Below are positions 22,801 to 33,674 of a stretch of DNA of 64,000 nucleotides, piece after piece (position 1 is the stretch's first letter; every line of letters begins with the position of its first letter). The notes beneath the pieces are model-generated. The model saw only the letters and a list, made by a program, of their open reading frames with translations. It was not told where the DNA came from and searched no databases. Made by a program: the position numbers and the translations under genes. This DNA is from Craterostigma plantagineum (taxonomy: Eukaryota > Streptophyta > Magnoliopsida > Lamiales > Linderniaceae). The DNA lies in assembly GCA_027422505.1 (NCBI GenBank), contig JAPQWV010000415.1, forward strand, positions 434,001 to 498,000, in the 5' to 3' direction.

Positions 22801-23887
22801 TCAATTGGAGCTTCCCGGAGTAGTAGTTTGCATCTCTTTTCTTTGGAAGAGTGCACTCTCAGGCGAAGTGACCTGGCTTGTCACAATTGAAGAATTTGTT
22901 AGCTTCCTTAGGACTCTTGACCTCGAAGCTCTCTGGTGCACGTTCTTTGTTCTTAGAGCTTGTAGTCCGAAGTCTATCGGAAGAGGTTGAAGACTTCTTC
23001 TTGAAGTACTTCTTGCTCATCATTTGTCCTATGGGAGCTAACTGCTTTCCTAGAGCTTTCAAATTCGGCTCAACGTCTGAGTCTGACTCTTCTTTCGACT
23101 CTGAAGGTGAAGGAGGCCTAACGATCTTTTCCTTTCTTGATGTTGAGCTCCTCTTCTCAGAGACTAAGGCAACAATATCTTCGGTCTGTTTGCCTTTCTG
23201 CTCCTTGAGAATCTCGCTGATATCATCCTCATGCTGAACGAGATTGTCGAACACGGCATGGACATCCAACTCCTCTAGATCCTTATTTTGTCGAATCTGA
23301 GTGGATATTTTCTTCCATTCCGCGGGCAGAGAAGATAGAAATCTGATGTTCGTCTCCATGTTGGTCTTCGTTATTTATATCTTCCTCATCTCGTTGAGAA
23401 GAGTGAGGTATCTTTGGTAGATTTCGTATAGACTCTCCTCCGGCTTTGCTTTAAAGGAGTCGTAGGCAGTGAGAATGTTTACCTTTTTAGCCTTTATGCC
23501 AACTTTCGTCCTCTGCATCATCTTATGCAGCTCATCCCACATCCCTTTAGCCGATGAGAGGCTATCAATTTGTCTGTATATATCGTTGGGGATGCCCTGC
23601 ATGAGGGTATTCATGGCTACTAGATCAGCCTTAGCCCGAGCTCTTTCCTCCAGAGAGTATTCCCTAGGCTCCTTTAGTTGCCTAGAAGGTGGAATAGGAG
23701 GAGTAGCTGTTTGGTCCCCGGGTACATGGACCCAGAATTGTGCCGGTCCCTCTTCAAGAGACTGCAGCAGATTTTCGGCTTGATCCTTTAGAGCAATGAA
23801 ATTTAGAAAGCGGGTTCTCCACACTGTGTATTCGCCTCTTTGCAAAATCGGCGGACGGTTGTCATTTCCAAGCGAGTATGCATCCAT
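22801..23887 (-). pseudogene. Copia C gag N-terminal domain and zinc knuckle
   Basis: Starts MDAYSLGNDNRPPILQRGEY at 23887. It has copia gag features: the GEYTVWRTRFLNFI box, then LMQGIPNDIYRQIDSLSSAK and MWDELHKMMQRT, then ETNIRFLSSLPAEWKKI. A stop at about 23370 separates the two halves. The CCHC knuckle near 22865-22900 is damaged: the first Cys is Phe (KFFNCDKPGHFA) and a stop codon replaces the Arg before the last part. Copy D keeps an intact CFNCGKPGHYAREC. The start is chosen because the homologous Met is present in copy D (about 39252). Confidence 0.9.
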
Positions 23888-24954
23888 TTTTGTATTGTAG
23901 TCGAGTTGTTGAAGGATCTTCGTTAATTGTTTTGAAGGTTTGAAGATGATGTAACGTGCTTCACAAGTGACAAAATTCGTTAGTAGCGTTTGATTCGAAA
24001 AATTAGGACGAGAATTATTTTCGATTCAATCTTTAAAGTTTGATCGAAATTAATTTCGTCGAAATAGAATGTACTGAGTACTGTTCTCGTGCGAGAAATT
24101 TTGTCAGCAAAATATTTTACGAGCGAGATAAATTGTTCAAAATCATTCGGTCGAGAAAAATTTCTTGATCGTGAATTTATTTCGATCGTAAAGAAATGGT
24201 ACGTTAGTAAGTTCCTCGACAAGTCAAAATAAATCTGTTGACTAGAAAAGTTTCTCGCGTGTAAATGATTTTCGCCTGGTCAAACGTTAAATGTTTGACC
24301 GAAAAAGTTTTTCGAGAGAAAGTATTTACGCATGCAAAGTCAAAATTAGTCTCTCTCGAAAAAGTTTTTCGCTGAATAATGCTCGAGAAATATTCTAACT
24401 AAAATCGTTTCTGGTGATGACGATTCTAGCGCTGACTTCGTATTCTGACCGAGAAAAATTCTCGCGCCAAGTTTTTCGATCGAGAAACTAATGCGATCGT
24501 AAACCTAGCGAGAAAAATTAGAACAATCGAGAAAAATTCACAGAATATGGTTAATCACGGATTCGAGCAAAACAAGAACTTAGACAATGAAATTTCAGTT
24601 AATCGCTCGCAATCACTAGGTAACTACGCACGAACAAACAATTAAACACGTTATGAAGTAAAATATCTCGAATTTGAGCAAAATCAGAACGTGTTCTTCA
24701 TGTTCTTCGGATAACAGTAACACACAGAGTCAAATCAATCCTCAATTCGACGTCCAAATAGCTACATATTTGATCGTAATCAACATTTAGCACTTAACTG
24801 AGCACAGAAACATCAAATTCAAGTCAATTAAGCACAAAATTATGGTATTGGATCGAAAACAAGTTTCGCACCAAACTGTTCTACGATGAACAGTAACCAG
24901 AAAAATGAATTTCGATCCAAATCTAACAATTTTTTAGTCAAAACAGAACGATCT
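23888..24954 (-). other. Copia C 5' leader
   Basis: About 1.07 kb between the PBS and the gag start with no supported gene. It is rich in CGAGAAA, TTTTCG and ATCGAGAAA motifs, as in the 3' spacer of the same element. The homologous leader of copy D is at 45156-46336, preceded on its gag side by the LINE insertion. Confidence 0.75.
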
Positions 24955-24966
24955 GCTCATATACCA
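24955..24966 (-). other. Degenerate initiator-Met PBS of copia C
   Basis: GCTCATATACCA against the intact GCTCTGATACCA of copy D (46337-46348): two substitutions in the middle, two bases from the LTR end. Confidence 0.85.
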
Positions 24967-24968
24967 AT

Positions 24969-25346
24969 TGTTAGGTCAACTCTAAGATCCTAGGCAGGAA
25001 TTCAAAGTAATTCGACGATTATGAAGATCCTAGGCAGGAATTCAAAGTAATTTGACGATTATGATGATCAATGAAATTCGATCGGAAAACTCTAATGTAG
25101 AACGTGAGAGAGAATTCGAGTAGAGTGAGAAAGTTACTTTTGTTTCTCTCTCTAGAAATTGAATTGCAAGCCTTTCGGATCAATTCTCAAAACTTTTTTT
25201 TCAGCTCAAATTCTTTACATGTATTTATACCAAACAAGCTTGGTATAAATATCAAACTAGTCCTAATCTAAGGACTACTATACAAAAAGCCCCAAGTTAC
25301 AAGAACGACTAATGAAATCAAGCACAATTAGAAATAGTATCCTACA
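24969..25346 (-). mobile_element. 5' LTR of copia C with internal 40-bp tandem duplication
   Basis: 378 bp, TGTTAGGTCAACTCTAAG ... GTATCCTACA. Relative to the 3' LTR it carries a 40-bp direct duplication beginning AAGATCCTAGGCAGGAATTC (about 24982-25061) and lacks 10 bp near the start. Duplication GCAGT follows at 25347. Confidence 0.93.
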
Positions 25347-25793
25347 GCAGTACTAAACGAGAGCTTAGTTCCCATTGCTTTCTGTAACCTCTGCCAGAAG
25401 TTGGATGAAATCTCGAATCTCGATCCGAGATAATAGAGATTGGAATTCCATGTAGTCGAACAATTTCCTGAATATACAGTTCAGCATACCGTTCCATGGA
25501 AAAAGTAGAGCTGACAGGGATAAAATGAGCTGATTTGGTTAGGCGATCGACTAATGAAATCAAGCACAATTAGAAATAGTATCCTACAGCAGTACTAAAC
25601 GAGAGCTTAGTTCCCATTGCTTTCTGTAACCTCTGCCAGAAGTTGGATGAAATCTCGAATCTCGATCCGAGATAATAGAGATTGGAATTCCATGTAGTCG
25701 AACAATTTCCTGAATATATAGTTCAGCATACCGTTCCATGGAAAAAGTAGAGCTGACAGGGATAAAATGAGCTGATTTGGTTAGGCGATCGAC
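25310..25793. repeat. 242-bp tandem duplication spanning the copia C/Tekay B junction
   Basis: 25310-25551 is repeated at 25552-25793, with one substitution noticed (ATATACAG against ATATATAG). Each unit begins in the last 37 bp of the copia 5' LTR, includes the duplication GCAGT and continues into the Tekay integrase. Breakpoints share CGAC. The duplication therefore postdates the copia insertion. Confidence 0.93.
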
Positions 25794-26290
25794 AATCACC
25801 CAAATAGCATCGTGGCATTTCGTCGTCTTAGGCAAACTAACGACGAAGTCCATCGTGATATGGTCCCATTTCCATTCAGGAATCGGTAAAGGCTGCAGAG
25901 TTCCAGCTGGTCGCTGGTGTTCAGCTTTGATAAGTTGGCATGTCATACATCTACTTACGAACGTGGCGATATCCTTCTTCATTCCCGGGCACCAATACGT
26001 GATTCGCAAGTCTTGGTACATCTTGGTCGAGCCCGGGTGCACTGAGTACATTGTAGCATGTGCTTCTGTCATTATCGTTCGTCGTAATTCCTCATCGTTG
26101 GGTACGTACAGGCGATTCTTGTGTAGCAAGGTTCCATCATTTAGGGTCTCGCAGTATTCGGGTAGTGCATCTTTCACCTTTAGGTAAAATTCATCCTCTT
26201 CTTGTGCTTTCCTGATTCTTTCTACCGACGTAGGCTGGAGGGTTAGTGTTGCTAGCTTCGCTTAGACTTCACCTAAATCAACTACTTATA
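25347..26290 (-). pseudogene. Tekay-like gypsy B: integrase N-terminal half
   Basis: The frame 26177-25584 carries the zinc-binding region (EAHATMYSVHPGSTKMYQDL with its His residues, then CMTCQLIK with its Cys pair). The DDE core follows with HITMDFVVSLP (first Asp) and [12 protein letters not shown] (second Asp). After this the frame goes wrong: [13 protein letters not shown] sequence appears in another frame, so a one-base indel is present near 25650. The part from 25310 to 25551 is a tandem repeat of the same exon-like piece. Coding continues across copia C into 11916. Confidence 0.9.
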
Positions 26291-27660
26291 CTCCCATTCT
26301 GTGCAAATTCTGTGCTCACCGCCTTTCGACTTAGCGCGTCTGCGACTACGTTCGCTTTGCTCGGAAGATAGTTAATAACGCAGTCGTAGTCCATTACGAG
26401 TTCCAGCCATCGTCATTGTCGCATGTTTAGCTCATTCTGGGTGAAGAAGTATTTCAAACTCTTGTGGTCGGTGAAAATTTCACACTTTCTCCAGAAAGGT
26501 AATGCCTCCAAATCTTTAAGGCAAACACGACTGCTGCAGGTTCTAAGTCGTGGGTCGGGTAGTTCTTCTCATATTCTTTCAGTTGTCTGGAGGCATACGC
26601 GATTACTGTACCGTTTTCCATTAACACACATCCCAGTCCGTTTTTCGAAGCGTCGCTATAGACCGAGAATCCTCCCGTTCCCGATGGTATGGTTAGAATA
26701 GGGGCTGAAGTAAGTCGCTTCTTCAGCTCTTGAAAACTTTGTTCGCACACATCAGTCCATTTGAAAGGCACGTTCTTCCTTGTAAGGTTTGTCAATGTCG
26801 AGGCAATAGTAGAGAAGTCAGCAATGAACTTACGGTAATATCCCGCAAGTCCGAGGAAACTCCGAACTTCAGTAGGAGTGGTAGGACGTGGCCAATTGTG
26901 CACGGCCTCAATCTTACTCCTGCCCACAGAGAGTCCATTCCGAGAAACCACGTGTCCCAAGAAAGCTACTTGTTCAAGCCAAAATTCACATTTCTTGAAT
27001 TTGGCGCAGAGTTGTTTCTCTCACAGTATTCCTAAGACGATTCGTAAATGATTTTCGTGTTCTTCCTTCGTCTTAGAATAGATCAGAATATCGTGAATAA
27101 AGACGATTACAAAGCAGTCGAGATAGTCTTTAAAGACTCGGTTCATAAGATCCATGAATGCAGCTGGGGCATTAGTCAGTCTGAAGGGCATGACCGAAAA
27201 CTCGTAATGGACGTACCTCATACTGAACGCCGTTTTAGGAACATCTGTCTTACTGATCTTTAACTGATGGTATCCCGAACGGAGATCGATTTTCGAGAAA
27301 CAGTAGCACCCCGTAGTTGGTCGAATAGATCATCGATCCTCGGCAACGGATACTTATTCTTGATGGTAATCTTATTCAGCTCCCTATAGTCGATGCATAG
27401 CCTCATCGACCCATCTTTCTTCCGTACGAATAGGACTGGTGCTCCCCACGATGAAAAGCTGGGTTGAATAAACCCTTTCTGCAACAAGTCCTCCAGCTGT
27501 TCTTTCAATTCCTTTAGTTCGTTTGGTGCTAGGCGATAAGGAGCTTTAGAGATTGGGGCGGACCCCGACATCAGATCTATCTTGAATTGTATTTCTCGAT
27601 CAGGGGGTAACCCCGAGAGATCATCACGAAATACATCGGCATACTCGTTGATTATCAGAC
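26291..27660 (-). pseudogene. Tekay-like gypsy B: reverse transcriptase and RNase H
   Basis: RT motifs are [36 protein letters not shown] (intact Tyr here) and [19 protein letters not shown]. The catalytic box reads [11 protein letters not shown], where plant gypsy elements have FIDD, so one catalytic Asp is changed to His (a G-to-C change in the codon). RNase H follows with [16 protein letters not shown] and [15 protein letters not shown], separated by frameshifts. The 5' edge at 27660 is a deletion joint: the protease and surrounding DNA are missing. Catalytically dead. Confidence 0.92.
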
Positions 27661-28254
27661 CCTAGCATAATGGCCAATCTTTCCACACCGAAAACACTGG
27701 AGAATTGTGTTTGGTCTTGTCCCACAACATGCACCGTAGTGGTAACGTCCGCACTGTCAACACTGGGGTACAATGTTTGGGGGTCTGTTCGGAATATTAA
27801 ATGGCCCTTGGTTCGGTCTTGGCCTCCAATTTTGCTGGCCCGGTTGATTCCCGCGGTTGTTCAGATTTTTACCAAAGAACGAGCGCTTTTGGTTTCCTCC
27901 TCCTTGCTGCCCTTCTGCTCTTAGCTTTGCGTCCTGCGCTTTTGTGACCCTACTCTCTGCCTGCTCAGCTAAGATTGCTCGTTCAGCGTTACGAGCGTAA
28001 GTTTTCCCTTCCGTATCGTACATATTCACGGTTCGGAAGATTTCGGGTTTGAGACCCTCCAGGAAACGCTCAATCTTCAGCTCGTCGGTCGCCACGATAT
28101 GTGGCGCAAACCTAGGGAGTTGTTCAAATTTACGGATATAATCCGCCACCGACATTCCTCCTTGTTTAAGGTTGATGTATTCGTTCAGCTTCTGCGCCCG
28201 ATCTGGTGCCGTGTAATACTTTCCTCAGAGGAGTGTTTTGAACCTCTCCCAGGC
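27661..28254 (-). pseudogene. Tekay-like gypsy B: gag C-terminal half with zinc knuckle, 5'-truncated
   Basis: The frame 28155-27757 has MSVADYIRKFEQLPRFAPHI, ELKIERFLEGLKPEIFRTVN and the Gln/Arg/Asn-rich linker. It then continues to a knuckle with [13 protein letters not shown] at 27660-27720. Compared with copy A it joins directly from the knuckle to RT, with CAG shared at the joint. The N-terminal gag is cut at about 28254, where unrelated ACCGG-rich DNA begins. Confidence 0.9.
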
Positions 28255-28488
28255 ATGGTTCTGAAACCAAGTTTTCGAACCGGACCGGAAATTTTAGTGG
28301 TTTAACCGGTATAAAACCGGTATAAAACCAGAATCAAACCGGAGTCTAACCGGTATATTTATATATGATTCTATGTATTTTTATGATTGACTCAACCAAA
28401 TAACATAAATTATATACATGTTTATTAGTAATTGTTTTATATAGTAGAATTTTATAAAATTGTTGGTCGAAATTAAATAAGGTAAATT
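28255..28488. repeat. ACCGG-rich fragment, probable truncated DNA transposon
   Basis: CATGGTTCTGAAACC opens a stretch with several ACCGGTATAAAACC-type repeats, followed by AT-rich DNA. GGTTC/AACCGG-rich ends are common in plant hAT-type MITEs, but I see only one end and no target duplication. It replaces about 1 kb expected between gag and the LTR of element B. Confidence 0.45.
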
Positions 28489-29650
28489 ATGTTGTATATC
28501 TCCCGCACCAAAATAAAAATCCCATCCGGCCGTATGCACCTCGAATCGATCACGTCCGAGTAGACAGATCGATCACGTCTGTCTCCGCCAACTGCCCTGT
28601 GAGCCCAACCTCGACTCCACTACGAGTCACAAATCACAATCACCACATTCTACCCCATACGTCAGTATTTCAAATCATCGTCTCAATACGGTGTGATCAC
28701 CTCTCGTTCTAAAGTGATATGCATGTGCCATGCATGTACAAGAATCTCATATAAACATGATTTATATAAACGTATGTAAAACAGGTATAGCACATAAGGC
28801 ACGTAAACCCACAATCACATGAAAACATATAAGTTCACATATGTGTTTACGTATTGTAGATGGATGATCCACCTACCTGTCCTCCTGCTATCATCAAATA
28901 AGAGGTCCGGTGTAGTCCCTATATATCGATCCTCTTAATATAATAAATATTTATTAGTTTGTTTGTCAACCTCGAACTATATTAGTATAAAATAATTATA
29001 TTTAAAATATTATACTCGGGAGTCAACAGTCAACCCGTTAAACTAACTCACTCGATTTGTGGTCAAAATCTAGTCAACACCGAAGTCAACACCCGAAAGT
29101 GACATAAGTCATCGCCCGATTGTGGAATTCGGCGAAAGCTTAATTCCGTTCGAAACTTAGTTTATATTGAAACTATACTTGAAATCACGAACTTTCGATC
29201 AAAAGTGAAATCGCCCGATTTCACTTTCGCCGTGCGTTCAAATCCTTCGATTCTCTTAATCCAATCGCCAATTGGTAGTTCAAATTAGATTAAAATTATG
29301 GTTACCTAGGTTTCGATCGAAAGTGAATCTACTTGATTTGGAATTCGCTAAGTGTCAGATCGCCCGACACATCATACCTCCAATCGGCCGAAACCTAGTC
29401 TAACTTGGGAATCCTCATCATCGCCCGAAGCTTAACTCGGCGATTCTAATCGGTCGAAACTGAATGTGAAATTATTAAAATATTCTAGTACTTATAAGAA
29501 ATTGAAATTGACCGAAAGTTACAATTGAACTCTATCGATCGAAAGTCCAATGATTTTCATGAATTCGCCCGATTATCTAAAATTTAATTCTTAATATATA
29601 ACACGGAGATTTTCTCAATCGATCGAAACTCTTTGTACTATCCTAAATCG
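28489..29650 (-). mobile_element. Partial Tekay-like LTR (5' LTR of element B)
   Basis: Colinear with 5768-7470 of the complete LTR, except that the 509-bp hAT MITE is absent; its empty site (CCTGCTATC) is near 28884-28893. Same orientation, a few percent diverged. It is cut at about 28488 by the ACCGG-rich fragment and at about 29650 by copia copy D. Confidence 0.88.
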
Positions 29651-32209
29651 AATAAGTATCGTTTCTACCTTAAGCAGACAATTCTGGAAGAAAATCGAAA
29701 GATTTTGGTAGAAATTTGAATCGTCTGTGAAAGTTTTGCGAGAGAGAAAGACACGTAGATTTTGCGATTAGGTTTTGCGTGAGATAAATTTTTTCGACTG
29801 CCAAAAGTTACTTTTTCTAATTGGGCTGATTGGACGTTCTGAGTTCGCACATTATACAGGCCCAATTATAATTTTTCGCTCGAGAAACACCGATCGAGAA
29901 TTTTCATTTGGTTCCTTTTAATTTTCGCTCGACAAATTGGAAGCAAAATTACCATTTGGTCCCAAATCAATTTTCGCTCGTGAAACTGCGATCGAAAATT
30001 ACAAAATTCGCCCAAATTTCTCGATAGTAAGTTTTCTAAGATTTCAGATTGACCCTAAGTTCAAGTAAAAACCACATAATTGCTCCCTCTATGTATGAAA
30101 ATAAACGCAATTAACTCCCAGTAATTCAGAATGGTGACATCTGGCTCCTTTGTCAAATTTTGTAGATCTGCAATACTTAGAGCAAAAATGTCGAGAATAT
30201 TAGAGTTAATTTTGAAAGCAATTTTCTATTTAGGCGCCACCTGAAACATTTTTTAAGAGAAGTTTGTTAAATTCAAATTTATAGAACACGTCAACAATCA
30301 AAATATTTAACCAACCAAAATTTAAACAAATGTCGTGCACTCCAAGTCTTGAATAATTAGTGAAGTCCTTCTGCAACACTTAGAGAAAGACCATCAAGAA
30401 TATTTGGAGCTCAAGGCATAAATTTTGTAAATGCTCCCCCTCAAATAGTGCAACTCAATTGATTTATCATTCAAGTACATAAATCAAATCTAAAAACACG
30501 CGATTTATCACGCTTAGCCTGGATACATGATCCCCTATACATATAACTATAATTCCGCGCGGTAGACAAAAACAAATATTCGCATTTTTAACAATTCAGC
30601 TCAAATGCAAAGTAGTACTGCATACCAGAATGTTCGAAAAATAACAAAATATCGCTTTTAATCAATTACGCATAGATGCAAATTAAAATTTCCTATTAAA
30701 ATTTGCGATCTATCTTTTATATGTATAATGATTTTTTTTAGTTTTTCATAACATGGAAGAAATAAAAAAAAATCAAGGAAAAATTATTACTTCTTTCTAT
30801 ATATATATATATATATTATTTTTCGTATGGGGTCTTGCTTCGATCATTGTCACGTCTAATGTTTCACAAGACACTTGCCATGATCATATGACGTCAAGTC
30901 ACGTAAGCAAACTATAGTCCTAACTTCAAAGTATGTTCCGTTTCGACAACTCTCACTGGGTTCACTCTAGCGCTCATTTATATTTACCTTGAGATTATTA
31001 TATTTATATCACTTAAGTCAACACAAGCAATATTAAGTCAATTTACATGTGATCGAGGCGCTTTTAACCAATTCACCTACGCAAGAGTGCGTTGATTTGG
31101 AATCAAAGGGACTTTGAAGGATTTTTAATTTGGCTCTGACTTAGAAGGGAAGGAAAATTTTGGAAAAGTGAGCTTTGCGTTGTCTTCCATTTCTTCATCG
31201 TTCTCCTTCTTTCGGCATTTTTCTCTTGTCCTTTTGTCATTCTCATCCTTTAATTTTTTCCGTATCAGACTACACTTGCTCAAGCTGAAGCTCCGCTTCT
31301 CTACGAGGCTGAGAGATTATCTAATGCGAAGTTCTTCTTGTTCGTTCTCGGGCCGATACCGTGCTCCTTTTCTCTTAATCCCTAGATAGGTTTAAGAAAT
31401 TATCGATTTGAAGAGGTTCACAGTTATGGAATTCGAACCCAAGGCCGTGCTCCTCTTCTCGTTTCCCGATATAAGACCGGATTATCGTTGGAGAAGTTCA
31501 CTTCGAGGTGCTCCTCTTCCAGCCGTTCTGACGGGCGTACGAGATTATCAATGGAGAAGTTCACAGCAAGATCCATGCCTCCTCCTGATGATTTGGACTT
31601 TTTTTTAATAGTCGAGAGGCATGTTCTTTTTGTCTGCTTTTTGTGCGTTGAGCATTCATAGTGTGCGTTTTCCACCTTTGAACATCCCGCCGAAGCTTTA
31701 GATTATTGGTAGAAGGCTCGAGAGGTTTCAAATGAAGAAAAGGTATTCGGAGAAGGCTCAAAATGGATGACTAACGTCTATGTTAAAGGATGAAATTTTC
31801 TATAGGGCCAAGTGAGGAATTTCCTAAGTGCCCCAATCATTTTCCTAATGATCTAACGCAAGGCGAGTATGAGGCCAAGTATCACTAGTTAAGACAAGCA
31901 ATTGATGTGTGACTTGCTCAAGATTAAATTCAAATAGAGAAAAAATGAAAGGCTAGAATCCTTACATATGTGAAGTGGCTGTCTAGGGAAGAAGCTGATG
32001 ACCTTTAGACACAAGAATGCGACTTAGACTGAGAAAATTAAGCAATTAATCAGTCGTATGTCAGGGAAATGTATTCGTGACTTGATCGAGCATCCTAAAG
32101 ATATCGTCATTCCCCTAATATTATAGGTATATGTATTTTTTTGAAAAAATATATTTTTTATTATATAGTATTATTTGGTTTTTTGTACATATCATGCAAA
32201 ATATAACAT
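29651..32209 (-). other. Copia D: 3' noncoding spacer, truncated at 29651
   Basis: 29651-30970 matches the spacer of copia C (about 16476-17715), including the PPT-like TGCTCCCCCTCAAAT at about 30432. 30970-32209 has no counterpart in C, which is deleted there. It contains T-rich and TTC-rich tracts and short repeated phrases (GGAGAAGTTCAC, GAAGAGGTTCAC) at 31400-31570. I see no supported gene. The accessory ORF and 3' LTR expected beyond 29651 are missing. Confidence 0.7.
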
Positions 32210-33674
32210 TTAAGAATGCAAAATACATAAAATATTCAACATGCCTAATTTTCCGACAAGAAATTGGAGTTTTTCATCCAATGCCTTAGTGAAAATGTCG
32301 GCTAGTTGGTACTCCGTATTCACGAAATACATGTCAATAGTGCATTTCTCTATGTGATCTTTTATAAAGTGATATCGAATATCAATGTGTTTCGTGCGTG
32401 AGTGGTGAACAGGATTGCACGTTATAGCAATGGCACTCTGGCTAATGGGTATATTATTTAAATTGTACCCATAATCGCAAAGCTGAGTCCGCATCCACAG
32501 CATTTGCGATCAACCGCTGGCGGGCGCGACGTGTTCTGCCTCAGTCGTCGATGTTGATACGCGATTCAGCTTCTTTGATGACTAGCAAACCAGCTTTTGG
32601 CCTAGAACTTGAGCACCACCGGAGGTGCTTTTCATGTCCACTCGGCAACCTGCATAATCAGCGTCAGTATAGCCAATTAATTTGAAATTCGTGCCCTTAG
32701 GATACCACAATCCTAGGGTGGAGGTACCTTTGAGGAAGCGTAAGATCCGCTTGACCGCAAACATGTGGGATTCTTTGGGGTCGGCTTGGAAATGGGCACA
32801 GAGGTACGTGGCAAACATATCCGGCCGGCTGGAGGTGAGATAGAGAAGGGAGCTCATGATGCTGCGATAAAGTGTGATGTCGACCGCTTTTTCAGTGGGA
32901 TCGGCATCCAACTTGCAGCTTGTTGTCATAGGAGTGCTGAGAGGCTTGCTCTGATACTTCTTCAGAATGTCCTTGATGTATTTAGCCTGACTTATGAAGA
33001 TGCCATCTTCGAGCTGCCTAACTTGGAGTACAAGAAAACCTGCATCTCTCCCATGTGACTCATTTCAAACTTTCTCTTCATTAAATCTCCAAACCTCTTG
33101 CAGAGCCGTGGATTTGTTGATTCAAAGATGATGCCGTCTACGTAAACTTGCACGAACATCAGATCTTTGTCTTGCCATTTGATGAAGAGGTCGTATCAAT
33201 CGTTCTTCGGATGAATCCAGACTTCACGAGGAAATCGCTTAAGACATCATAACAAACATGTGGAGCTTGTTTCAGTCCATAGAGAGCTTTGTCCAATCGA
33301 GAGATATGATTGGAATGTTCTTGATCAACGAAGCCTTCTGACTGAGCGACATAGACTTCCTCCTTTAAGACGCCGTTGAGGAAGGTGGTCTTAATATCCA
33401 TTTGGTAGACTTTGAAGTCTTTATGGGCCGCATACGCCAAGAGAAGGCGGATGGCTTCGATCCGGGCAACAGGAGCATAAGTTTCGTCGTAGTCAATGCC
33501 TTCTTGTTGGTTATATCCCTTCGCAACCAGCCTTGCCTTATTCCGGATCACTTCCCCATCTTCATTCTTTTTGTTCTTAAAGACCCATTTCGTTCCGATA
33601 ATTGTTTTCCCATGCGGACGGGGTACTAATGTCCACACTTGGAGACGCTCGAGTTGATTGCTTTCGTCTTGCAT
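32210..33674 (-). pseudogene. Copia D reverse transcriptase and RNase H
   Basis: Contains [38 protein letters not shown] and [12 protein letters not shown], so the RT fold is recognisable. The catalytic box near 33130-33150 reads YVDG followed by IIFEST, where copy C has YVDD IIFGST: the second catalytic Asp is lost. RNase H has GYTDADYAGC and a C-terminal segment (32503-32210) with HSRTKHIDIRYHFIKDHIEK and ADIFTKALDEKL, the normal end of a copia polyprotein. The Asp-Asn box before it has decayed to PISQSAIAI. Several frameshifts are present. Confidence 0.92.

Larger units (their letters stand above)
11917..25346 (-). mobile_element. Complete nested Ty1/copia element, copy C (13.4 kb)
   Basis: Two LTRs (11917-12265 and 24969-25346) enclose a 12.7-kb internal region read on the minus strand: PBS, leader, gag, protease, integrase, RT/RNase H, a long noncoding spacer, an accessory ORF and a PPT. 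The target duplication GCAGT lies at 11912-11916 and 25347-25351, and the target is the integrase of Tekay-like element B, whose coding sequence joins across it. The integrase-before-RT order defines Ty1/copia. The LTRs differ by roughly eight substitutions plus a 40-bp duplication and a 10-bp deletion. Stops and frameshifts in every coding part make it non-autonomous today. Confidence 0.95.

Noticed and set aside
31168..31761. Small frames on both strands in the copia D 3' region
   Set aside because: Not conserved in copia C, no motifs, TTC-rich low complexity.
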